64,000 nucleotides of DNA, taken from contig CM075104.1 of the NCBI GenBank assembly GCA_037576195.1, positions 2,672,775 to 2,736,774 of the forward strand, read 5' to 3'. The notes under the pieces are model-generated. The model had not been told where the DNA came from, did no database searches, and saw nothing but the letters and a program-made list of their open reading frames with translations. Positions 47,649-64,000 of this stretch are shown here, in pieces (position 1 is the stretch's first letter; each line of letters starts with the position of its first letter). The stretch is from Phytoseiulus persimilis (Eukaryota; Arthropoda; Arachnida; Mesostigmata; Phytoseiidae). The position numbers were made by a program, and so were the translations under genes.

Positions 47649-50600
47649 TCCAGAATCAAGGAGGGAACGGAAGAGGATCTCAAGGTTTCTTGCTGGACTG
47701 GAAATTTCCAATTTTCACTTCGTTCTCTCGTTTGTTCTTCCGAAAAATCCCGCGGAAGGGAGCCGGTCACGAGAACTGGCGAGCAATCGTACCCAGATTT
47801 TCCTCGGTTTTAGGGCTGTTCCAGGAAACTTCCTTTTACGCGTAAGCCGCGAACCCGGCGAGTTCGTTCCGATTCCGGTCATTCTGAAAACCATCGGCTG
47901 GCCGCAATTTTCACCAAACTGACTCGAACGAAGAATCAGAATGACCGCCTTGGAGTTCTCTTTCGATTCCTTCTTGATTTCCGAGCATCCGATTCTCGAG
48001 TACTTGGTACGACATGACCAGTGTCTCTGAAAGTGAGAGGACGATCACTGGAAAATGGACGATGCATCTCTAGAAAACGCTCTCGATTTCAGGAAGAACG
48101 TCAAGTGTTCCGCCGTTGTGAGGATGTTCCAGATGAGATCTTGTTTCTCCAGTCAGCGGGTATGCTTGAATGATGAGTACTGAGTGGAAAGTGCAGCACT
48201 AGTAGAGAGATTCTCCCCTCATTCTTCATAATCCGGAATCTGACATCACTCATAAGTCACAACTTTATCAAGAAAAAACGTTGATTCCATCCATCGCAAT
48301 GAGTGGTCGAGCCTGGACAAGTGAAGTTCTCGACACCTCCGACACCACGTACAAAAGACGAAGCGAGCTCAAAGGCAAATGGACTCACTTACGTGAGTTA
48401 TCACTAGAGCCTGCGAGTTCGGGAAATTTTCCGAGATTACTCTATCAATAGCCCGGGGATTGATTCGATGCGATGAGAGGATAATTTCAAAAAATTGCCT
48501 GTACTTCCAGGCTCTAGTTATCACCCATTCTCGAGGGCAGTTTCCACTGATCGTGCTGGCGGATGTGACGAGATAGACTGCGAATCAAATTCAACGGGGC
48601 ACCAGCTGAGGGCACATTGCCGCCAGAGTTTCTTCACACCCCTGTTTCGATGAACAGCTAAAACTAGAAGGACTCTCTCAACTGTCTGAAGTTATGCGAT
48701 GGACAGCAGCTCGAAGCGGTTCTGGTACATCTCGATTCCAGCGGAAACTTATCTGACTGAACATGAGACGGTTCTTATGGGAATGATACCCTGGAGTACA
48801 GCTAGAGTACATCTGCTTACCTCTCGAACATCGGAGAAGTCACACGGGCTTCTCCTTCGGCTTGCATGTCTTCGTTCAGATTCCACATCGTAAGTGTTAC
48901 AACCGACGGGATATTTCCCGCGTCACCCCGTACAGATGGAAGCTGGGAGCTGAAGTGTGAGGTTAGGCGATCGCGGAATCAGTTCATCGGGGACTGGCAG
49001 TTGCAGACATGACATCTGCCATTTGGGTGATCGAAGAAAAATATGAGAGAGAACTGGAGATAGGTACGAGTACCACATCATGAATACAACAGATAGATAA
49101 TCGAAAACACACTCTGGGACAAGGGTCCCCCGGACGAGCCGCGAAGAAAACCTGGATACCGGTGCTTGAGCCGCGGAGATAGGGGAAGGACTTGGGGACG
49201 CAAACAGAATTAACTCTTCCTCCATGATTGGCGTTTCCGACCTGGTGCGAGAACTACCCCTTCCTGAGGCCTGGGCGTCTTTCATCGCAAGATGAGATTC
49301 TCTCTCCGCGAAGTTATCAGCCTATGCGCCGGAGGCCGCCGAACTGGACTCGCCACGGGCGTGGATGGAAAAGAAATCTCCTACGAGTCCTTGTTGGGTG
49401 ACACTTAAGATAATCAGGACCGAGCTCGGCTGCTGGCGGTTTCTCGGCCTGAGGCTGGTGACTGGCTACACGCGATCTCAACGGACCGACTGGATACGAA
49501 GTTCGATGACCGTTCTGTCAGGATTTGCGTCGGACTCCGATTGGGTGCTAAATTGGTTGCGCCGCATCGGTGTCTTCCGAATCCTCCATAGTGGCACTTT
49601 ACTTGATGTCTAACTACCCTGAGATAGTATGCGATCGGGTTCTATGCATTATACTTCGATTTTCGGAATTTGGTATGTCCCTTATGGGAGGCCGTTCCTG
49701 GTCAATCTTCTCCTTGCTAGCGCTATTTTCCTCTTGAAGGCATCACAGTGCAGCAGGGTGTGATCAACGGTGTCTTGTTCTCTGGTGTGGCAGTTGACAC
49801 AGATTGGTGTTGGAGCTTTCCCAATTCTTGAGAGGTATGCTTGAAAATCTCCATGACCAGTCAGTACCTGGGTAGTGTGGTAATCCAGGTCGCCGTGCAC
49901 ATTTGTGCGTCCATCGGCCGTTCTGCGCGCCGTCCCATCTCCTTTGCCATTTCTTAATGGTTTCGTCTTCAACTTCCTCACTTGTTTTGGAAGTTTCGCT
50001 GATGAGGTCGTCTCCTTTCTTCTTCCTTATAGCCCAAATTTCAACTCGTCCTTTAGCAATTAAAGTCCATCGTGGTGTTTTTGCAAGAACCAGGAGTGCT
50101 TCAGTTGATGTTGTCCTGTAAGCCCGGGTTATTTTTATGGCCATGATTCTCTGTGTGGTTCCCAGCAGCCGTCTGTTCTTCTCAGTGAAGAGCGTTCTTC
50201 GGGACTATACTTGGGACGCGTAAAGTGCGATAGATTGTGGGACAGTTGCTAGGATTCTTCGCTGTGCTTCACTTGCTCCGTCCGCTCTTGGGAGCATTTT
50301 CTCAATGTCTCTGGATGTCCTAATAGCTTTCTGAGTGACCGCCCGAAGGTGCGTATTTCCTCTCAAGGGACATTCGAGAGTTTCACTGAGTTTCCTATTT
50401 CTATGTCGTGTCCCGGTAACTGAGGTGTTGAGTTTTTTTCTCCACTTCCACGCTTCCGTCGTCTCGAGGGCTAAGGTGAGTTTATTGATCTGACACCATC
50501 TCAAGACAATATCTAATGAGTCCTTCGCGATTTTTTCTAATTCTTCAAGAAATCTAGCGGTGACCATCAGGGCCAGGTCATCGGTTCAAGCAAGGGCGGT

Positions 50601-53600
50601 CGCTCTGTCTGGAAGATCCTCCCGAAGAACGTCGTCGCATCCCACGTTCCAAAGGGTGGACCCGAGAATCGAGCCCTGTGGGACTCCGGCCGTCATTCTG
50701 TGCTCATTTCCCTCCTCGTCGATGATTCACCTATCTTTGAGGTAAGTGTTTACGATGTTTCAGAGGTATGGAGAGAAGTCACGTTCCTCGAGGGCATCCA
50801 TTATGATTTTCCATCTGATTGAATTGAAAGCATTCTTAACGTCCCGGAGTATGATAATGATTTCGCTCCTGCTCTGGTAGTGTTTTTTCATATCATTTTC
50901 GACCTTCTCCGTGATGATTTCTATGGGATTTGGCGTTGATCTCCCTAATCTGAATCCATATTGATTGTTTGAGAGCCCTACCCCGGCCTCGAGTTCTTTA
51001 TGTAGTCGGTGGTTCAAGACCGCCTCGACTGTTTTCGCGATGGTGCTAAGTAGAAAGATGGGCCGATATGAGTCCGCTCTCCCAGGCTTCAGGATGGACT
51101 TAAGGATAGGCTTTAGGAGGATGAGGTTCACTGTTTTCCAATCTTCTGAGAATAACCCGCTTCTGAGGATGTCCTGTGTGTGTTTCACGAAGGTACTGGG
51201 CCGTCTGGTGAGCAGGGTTTTGATTGCTTCCGTCCGGGCCAGGGGCTTTTGCTCCGGGGGTTTGATCTGCGGCGGCTTTTATTTCATCCATTGTGATTTT
51301 GGGGATATCTTCAGGTTTTGTTGGTGTCACTTTCCGTTGAAATTCCTCGCCTTGAGGGAAGAGTTTGGTTACGGTTGTCTGGATGGTGTGGGTTGGTAGT
51401 GGGATTTTCTTTTGCCCGGATTTCTGTCTGATGATTCTATAGGGGAGTCCCCATACATCCTCCCACATCCGTATTGCATCATATAGTTCATGCCATTTTT
51501 CCTGTGTCCTCCTGAGATTTCGTTCTGGTATTGCTTCTTGGCTTCTTTGTATGATTCATGTGCTTCTTGAATTTGTTCTGGATCAGGGTGTCTGGATCGG
51601 GGACTCTTCGAATTCTTAGAAATCTCCCCCTTGATCTGACGCAGTTCGTTCAACGCTCTGCTATTTCGCTATTCCAACAGTACATTGTTTAGACGGGGTT
51701 CCTTCTCGGCAGGCTCTTGTTAGCTTTTCCGTGAGTGTTGCTGGTGTGATTTCTATATCCTTGTCTCTGCCTGTGAATCCATTCTCTAGCTCAACTTTCC
51801 GCAGGTCAGGCAGGCTTCATACCGCAGTTCGTCAGTTATCGGAGGAGCTTTTTGTCAGTCGAGTCTTCGGAATGGACGATGAGTGTCTTCGATGTACCTC
51901 TCGTTTGCCGAGACACTGCTCCCGAGACACGAAACACTTGCAGCGGCTAGCGCACCCAGCCATTCTCCGTGAGGAACAGAGGAGACCAAAAGGGAAGGAT
52001 GGGGATAGCAGTCAAAAGCATGGGAGAAAATTCTCCCCCATCCGGCGACTCGACAGGATTCATTCGGACCTGACCTCTGGGATTATTGTTCGCCGACGAG
52101 TCAGATCAGCCGCAAGAGAAAAAACTGCGGCCCTACTTCATATCGTATCTTATGGAGAATCAACGGTTCACAAATTCTTGGAGTCCGTTCAGAGAGGGAC
52201 CCCGTTCATGGCTCACAGGGAGCCTGGAAGAGAAGCTGATAGAGTTGCGTCGCATCATGATGGGGAAAAGGCATTTTGTGCACTCGCGAAGAGTGATCTC
52301 TGAGCCGCGGCAGCGGGGATTGAGCGGATCGTCACATCGGGCCCCGGATTTGTACCGACAGAAATGCAGTGAATGGTCTTCGCGAATACTGAGCAAAATA
52401 CCAGCCGCAGCCCTTCTCTTTCGACTCGAGGGAAGCGTCGGCCGTTACGATAATGCAACCCTGGGGTCCCCGATTGGCGAACTAGAGACGACCGCTTCAT
52501 GCGGCTCTTCGCGCGCCTAGAAGAGAAAGTAATCATAAGGACAAAGACACAGCACGAAGTTTCTACGCGAATTGTGGGCGGTCGATTGATAGCTTGATGG
52601 ATTGATGCGCTGTGCTATTGAAAGCAGGCGAATTGAACTATCAGTGCATTCCTTTCTTCATATACTCATATGGATAGACAGAAAGGAACGGTTCATGCCC
52701 GAACTACCGGACTCGCTTCATTATGAGAGAGGTACCGCAGCGGGATCCAACGCAATGATCTCAACGGCTCTCCCGCGTCGTAGATATTGCAGCACGTTCT
52801 CGGAATCAGTATTCTCCGTACGACGGGCGGAGTATACTTGGCCGAGAACTACTGCTGGTCTTAACTCCGCACAAAACCGCATTTCATTTGACGGAAGCTA
52901 TCTCAACAAGAAACGCTTTGCAGGCGCAGGCGGGTCGAGGTATACTCTATTATCGTTAGCTGGTACGCTATCGCTCGACGTCGCCGGATGAAGGGAGCGG
53001 AGTCGCGGCTCCTCCGGGAGGCCCAAATAATCTCCCGCCTACTATTCTGCCCAGTAGAACTCGACTTGCGTTCTTCCCGTTCACAATCGTCGAACGACGA
53101 ATATCGGAAACTTTCAAAACGAGCCGGTCGACCCTGCGACAGTCATCACAGCTCACGTCTCAGAGAACCAATTGGAATAATAGAAGTGATGAGAGAAACG
53201 CTACGCGGTGTTATCCACACATCAGAACGAGCCAAGGAACGAAAGCATAAAGGAAGGCGGTCGATAGAATAGATGAAAGATCAGGGCGACGATGTTGAGG
53301 AGAAAAAGCTCGGTCTCCTTTTATTTATCAGTGTCAGTCAAGGACGAAGAAGTAGAAGAACAATGAATTATTATTGTCGTCATCATCATTTTTCAATTGT
53401 TATTAGTATCATCACCATATTTTTTATTATTATGATCATCATGTTGAATGCGACTCATCAGACCAACGCGTCACTGGCCGTAAAGTTAATGTTTCGATCG
53501 ATTTATCATGGTTATTTTTCACTCAATCAGTCCATCAAGCAGTCAATCAATGATCATCTTGTATGCTGCTATCGTAATCGTCGTCGGAATAACCGGAATC

Positions 53601-55954
53601 TCAATGAACTATGCTTGTGTTTTGTAGATTCCGTTCGACGTCTTCATTTCGCATCAATGTCGCCGCCATCGCCGTTCTTTTCAGAAAGGAAAAATTATTC
53701 AAAATCGATGCACGAGTTTGAAAGATTCGAATCACGGAGTCTCATCGAAATCAGAGACAGTTTTTTCTCGTCTACATTGAATTCCGATCGAGTTGTCAAA
53801 CTACAAGCAGTTCGCGTGTAGTTGTAACAATGATAATGATCTGTCTGTGATCGCCCTAAACATCCACCACAGTTCTGAGCCTCGTCTCATTCGGTTCACG
53901 CTGAGAGTTTGAGATCAACCGACTGACAACCAATGGAGTACCAAATCAAAACCAGAAACGATGTGTTGGCTGCTGGATGATCTACGAGATGGACATAGCG
54001 AGATTGAGCCGAAATCGGAGAGGAGGACACGGGCAGTATACGTGCACCGATTTCCCATCGGGTCAGTTGAATCGCAACTGACCAGTCTCGCTGCGGGGGC
54101 AACCAGTTGAAATGTTATCGGTTAAAGATAGGATTTCGTTCGACAGTGATCAATGATCATTGGTGATATTGACAACCTCAACGACGATAATTGCAATAAT
54201 AGTCCTAAGAGTCATCGCTGTAAAAAAATGATGAAAAGTGGCAGATACAAAAAGAGAGAGGGAATAACAGAAAGTCAAAACTCGAGAAGTGGAAACCAGG
54301 CAGGACTGAACACGCGACGGTACTCAACTCATTCCGATTCACATTCATTCTCTCGCTGTACCTCCGCAGCAGAGGCAGAGAAGGTCTCCTGGGTTGCAGT
54401 ACCCTTCATCCTTGTATCGCCTCGTCGTGAATCCTTCAACGTTATCCTTGTCAGCAAGATCACCCCGCAGAAGCCTGTATATCCGCGTTGTCACGCTGAG
54501 TCACTCGCGCGGTCTTTTGAGAAGCGAAGCGCGTGACGACGGCGTTGTGACAACACGACGGCCCCGACGGTGGGTACATTGATCGGGCCGTCGTCAACAT
54601 GCACCGCAAGTCAATCGAACATTACCCGATCGTCGTAAACTCTGTTGAAATTTCTCGCACATAAAACATCCCTTGCTACTGCTCAACACACGTACGCTCT
54701 GCCTTTCGCGCTTTCTCTCTCTTCCTTTCGTACATACGCTCTCCTTAGGATTCTCTCGCCGCTTTTCAGTGTTCGTTTAAAGTTTGAGTGTAACCCGGAG
54801 CGTTTCATTTCATATCTTTTATTTTACTCTTATCGACGGTCTACAGAAAATCAAGAACGAAATCATCGGTGTGGGCTGGTTGCTTCCAATTGAGGGTGAC
54901 TCCCCTTCCGCCACTGACATCGCTTCCACGAGCGAGTTACCCTAGGTCGAGTGTGGAATCTCGGCCGTAAATCTCACCGTCGATCGGATTCGGAAATTCA
55001 CTCGTCGTTGACAGGCGCACAGGGCAGGTGAATCGCAGGAACAATCGACTGAGTGAAATGAACGAAAGTCATGATACAATATCGAATGTTGCTTGCCATC
55101 TCTACTGCAGGTGCATTGTCTGTAGAGCGGGAAAGGGGCTCCGTCAATCATTCACTCGACCGATAAATCATTCGACAGCCAGTCAATTCAGTCAATCAAA
55201 GGTTGGGGAGGCGGTGTTGCAGTTTGGTTCAACTCGCTTGCTTGTATTGTCGAGAAAAAAATCTCAAAAGCACTCGATTCACTCCGACTCAAACTAGCTC
55301 TCGATGTGAACGGGAGTTCCATAGAAGTTATATTAGAAGGCTTTTTCATGTCTTCCCTCTTCCATCTTGACTTGAGAAATGTGATTGCAAAAATGGGGCA
55401 TGATATTCGGCATCGACTGTTGATGACACAGTTATCGTAATAGTAACAGTATATAATAATAATAATAGGTAATGTCGGTACACATAATAATGGTATAAAT
55501 TGAATGGTAGCAGTAGTAATAGTAGTAGTTGGTTATGGTGGCAATGGTGGTGAATATATCGGTCGATCGCTCTGCCAGGAATTTCGTAGAGTTAAACCGC
55601 CACGGAATGAAGTGCTTGATGAAACTCTGCTCGACGAATTAATCGGTAGGAGAGGTGACTTTTTCTGTCTTTCCTAGATCTGATTCGATCTGTATTCACC
55701 ATGTCCTCTTCACCCTTGTATCTCGAAGGCTCGTGAAGTACTTTTGTTGAGTCACGTAGACGGAAGGTGGCAAGAGTCCTCTGGTAGCGCCAAGAACGAG
55801 AACGATCAATCCAATGGTACCGATATCAAGAAGGCTAGTAATCATATCATAATGATAATAAGAATGATATTGTGTCTCTTCATGGATGGCTACTAGATAT
55901 TGTCATAACAAAAAAACGGAAGAAACTCCAAAAAACCATTACAATGAAGTTGTT
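47649..55954 (+). repeat. Tandem duplication, copy 2 (8306 bp)
   Basis: Copy 2 starts inside the sequence TTGTTTCCAGAATC, where the end of copy 1 (AAGTTGTT) joins the start of the unit (TCCAGAATC) with a two-base overlap, TT. It ends at 55954 with AAGTTGTT and then continues into unique sequence (GCCGGGCAATCTC). I counted about 11 one-base indels and three substitutions (41280 C/49589 T, 46570 T/54876 C, 47457 C/55763 G) against copy 1. Gene content is the same as copy 1. Confidence 0.97.
49609..51868 (-). pseudogene. R1-like non-LTR retrotransposon relic, copy 2
   Basis: This is the duplicate of the relic in copy 1, with the same TGA in the catalytic box (50586-50588), so inactivation preceded the duplication. 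Here a long palm frame is uninterrupted (50760-51188), containing ADSYRPIFLLSTIAKTVEAV, YGFRLGRST and the motif A segment LRDVKNAFNSI. In copy 1 the same stretch is broken by one-base differences in a T-run (near 42571) and at 42779. The linker frame MNELRQIKGEISKNSKSPRS is open at 51369-51653. Confidence 0.8.
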
Positions 55955-57512
55955 GCCGGGCAATCTCGGGGATGGGGAACGGTAAATAAGGTTTCCAAAA
56001 ACCAACGATGGGGGTGGCTCACATGTATACGTGTGATGCTGACTCATTATATATCCCCGCTTGCAGAAAATAGGTACTGCGAGTCGTGCCCGCTGGGACC
56101 CGCTGCCCGCCGCTTGTCCCACGTCAGCTGCACGGGAGTTTCCGTTCAGCGTTGCGACTCCGTAACAGAACGGCAGAACCTACGGATCTACTCGAAAGAA
56201 GATTATATTTATATATTATTTATATCCAGAAATAGGTACGCCCGCCCGCCCGCCTGCCGCCTGCCCGCTCGCCGCACGTTGAAGTACGACGCTAGCACGT
56301 GCTCACACGAGACAGTGCGGCCGCCTGTCGTACCTCTCAAAAGATTGCACTTATTTAGTTGATGTTCCCCTCTCATACGGAGGATCCGTTGGAGAACCGA
56401 ACAGAAAACGATTCGTCATATTATCCGGACCGTGGCTCACGACAGACGCGGCGGTTCAACGGTCGTCCACTCCATCATCACAATCACGACGAACATGTCA
56501 TGACCAGAAGTTTCGACTCGTCGTCGATCCAGCTGCGGTCATGTTTTGCGACTTGGTAAACTCCTTAAATTACTCTACAACTTCCGGGATTGCCACCGAT
56601 GTCTTCTTGATTTCTGCCGGGCTCTGCCGCTTGTGTGTTTGGAAAGTACTGTTCCCTTCCACTTGCTGTTGTTCCTTGGATTCTTGCTTCAGACATCGTA
56701 GATTCATCTCGCGCTGTCAGCGGTGCACGTGGTTAGATGCACCTCTTGTACCATTATCATAACTCAATCGACTTCTCTCCATAATCAACTTCATGGTCAT
56801 CAATGCAGGGAAAGAGTGGGCTCCGAGTTTGAACGGTAGAAACAGCATTCACTTACATATTGACTAATTCTTGTCTTCATGTGTGTCAATGACCTGACGG
56901 CAAGTTCAAGGCTAGCGCTTTGCAGCGTTTCGGGCACTATTTTCCGGAGCGGAAGAGCTCCGTGGGTATGATCGTAGCTTTCGCTTTCTGTGTGTTCGTT
57001 AAAATCCGAAAGTATTCTTGAAATGGCTGAGCTCGCGGAAATAACCGTCTAGAATCGAGTCGACTGATCCTCCGCACACCTGATCCCATCCGGCAATGCT
57101 GGTTCTATCCTGCTAGTGCAGTTATGTTCTGTTGAATGTTGGTTGAAGGAGGTTGAGACATGTAGTTCGTCTCGATGTTTGTTTTCTAAGAGCTGCTCCA
57201 CGATAACGACGACGACGACAACATCTGTATCGCGGCCGTGGACAACTCATGGACCGCGATTTGCAGCCTTCTACGTGAACGAGTACAGTGTCTTCGAAGG
57301 GCTTCGGTGAGTGGTTAGTTGGTTAGTTAGTTGGTAGGTTGACTTGTTTGATGCATTGCTAGAGGTGGCGATGCTGTGGCGCTACTCGGCTCGATTCAGT
57401 TCAAACGGATGACGACGCTCCTAGGATTTTGTTGATGGCGGTAATGTCGGTGACAACGATCACTAAGCCAGAGTCCCGTTGCCGTCAGTATTTAGCTTCA
57501 CGCGTTATCGAC
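55955..57512. other. Unique spacer between duplication and calcineurin gene, with microsatellites
   Basis: No gene recognised. It contains a GCCC-rich microsatellite (about 56243-56275), a GAC run (57204-57221) and a GTTA/GTTG run (57311-57340). The part nearest 57512 should include the 3' untranslated region of the calcineurin gene (minus strand); I did not find a convincing AATAAA on that strand. Confidence 0.5.
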
Positions 57513-62936
<5,424 letters not shown>

Positions 62937-64000
62937 CTAGAAGAGGAAACAGCGTCAGTGAGGTGTTCGAGGGTATCGTGATCGCCCTCGTAAAGCGTTC
63001 CGGCGATATCAGATTGAAGGTGAAGGAAGAAAACGGGGGAAGAATGATCGAGCGCTCGTGGAGCATCGATGCACTTATGCTTAGTGCTTCGTCGCCGCCC
63101 GCAACCTTATGATCATAATGAAATGCCTCCAACGATCTGATTCTTATTGCTCGCCGTTTACGTGCCCTGCTGGGCTTCCGTGCAGCGTTTTTATGTTCGC
63201 CTCATCCACCGAGAGTAATATTTGTAATTATTCCGCCAACAAGTCTCCGCTTCTGCGAACTCCATATCGTCCGGTAATTATAACCGTGCCAACACGGGAG
63301 AGAACCCCGAAGCTGGGCATGAAAAACAACCAATTTTTCCAGCGTGGGCGCCTTGGGGAATTGCAACGAGAAAGGATTCAGGCCGATCCAACGGAAGATT
63401 CCGTTGTGGAACCACTGCGACCCAACGGATGAACCCGATTCAAGACGCATTCAATCGTTAGTTCCCCGACACAGACTCGCTCGTTTCCTCTGTTCCTCCC
63501 CCGCGTTCGAACGTGCGTGCCTATTGTGCTTGTCTGAGACCGAGATCCAGACAGAGCACAGCCCCGTTTTAGTAACTGCGCTGCAATTTCAATCAGCCCC
63601 AACGTGGCCGCGACCGACGGATGCGTGGTGTGTGTGCGTGCGCGAACTGGAATCACATTTCGTTCATGAAGTTAGCTCGCTCAAAACTTCCGATTCCGCG
63701 GACAGCTCCAAATGAGTCTCCGCCCGCCCTATACAACATGTCTGCAAAGGCTCGCTCGACGGAAGCAGACGGCGAACAAGCGAGCGCGAATCAGTGCACC
63801 GGAGACGCTTGGCATCGGCCATAGAATCACCGCCAAAGGTCGTTCCCTGCAGCTTCCTCGGACAGGCCGCAGTTTTCCATAAATAGCCAGAGATGCTTGT
63901 TTGGAAGCTGGTTGGTTGGTTGGTCGGTCGGTTGGTTGGTTGGCAAACCGCGAGGACTATGCGGGAACGGCCGACGATTGGATGCCAGCAAGAGAGAATC
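62937..64000 (-). other. Calcineurin intron running off the window, with a TTGG microsatellite
   Basis: The acceptor (CTTCTAG) of the first visible exon lies at 62937-62943. I searched the rest for the preceding conserved exon (the segment ending near the first metal-binding motif) and did not find it, so this is taken as intron or further 5' sequence. A TTGG/TCGG microsatellite occupies about 63911-63943. Confidence 0.5.

Overview
The window is eukaryotic and most likely arthropod, possibly a mite or another chelicerate. The only confident host gene is split by short GT-AG introns. The retroelement remains include an R1-clade-like reverse transcriptase, a clade best known from arthropods, together with CR1-like and Helitron remains. 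The arthropod placement rests on these families and is an inference. CpG looks undepleted by eye; I did not count it.

Layout. From 1 to about 12.3 kb there is only decayed sequence with three non-LTR retrotransposon remnants and a doubtful tRNA-like SINE head. From about 12.3 to 26.6 kb is a dense nest of transposons. A degenerate Helitron (about 13.0-18.5 kb, + strand) is interrupted by a foldback element carrying 45-bp tandem repeats and probably by a second insertion. It is followed by two mariner-like palindromic elements (19.4-22.3 kb) with another foldback and a CR1-like reverse transcriptase relic inside. Next come a second 45-bp-repeat foldback element (22.4-23.5 kb) and a 1.88-kb DDE transposon with long inverted termini (24.7-26.6 kb), whose transposase gene was itself hit by a SINE-like element flanked by a 14-bp target duplication. 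From 26.6 to 39.3 kb I recognise only a second copy of that SINE-like element, with its own 13-bp duplication.

From 39.34 to 55.95 kb lies a direct tandem duplication of about 8.3 kb. The copies differ at about 14 sites, mostly one-base changes in homopolymers. Each copy holds the same dead R1-like relic on the minus strand and no recognised host gene.

The right end (57.5-62.9 kb, minus strand) holds seven exons of the catalytic subunit of calcineurin (protein phosphatase 2B). They run from the first metal-binding motif to the stop codon, and all splice phases agree. The 5' exons lie beyond base 64000. This is the only gene whose biochemical role can be stated: a Ca2+/calmodulin-activated serine/threonine phosphatase. 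Everything else recognisable is mobile DNA in various states of decay, so apart from transposons sitting inside one another no multi-gene system is visible.
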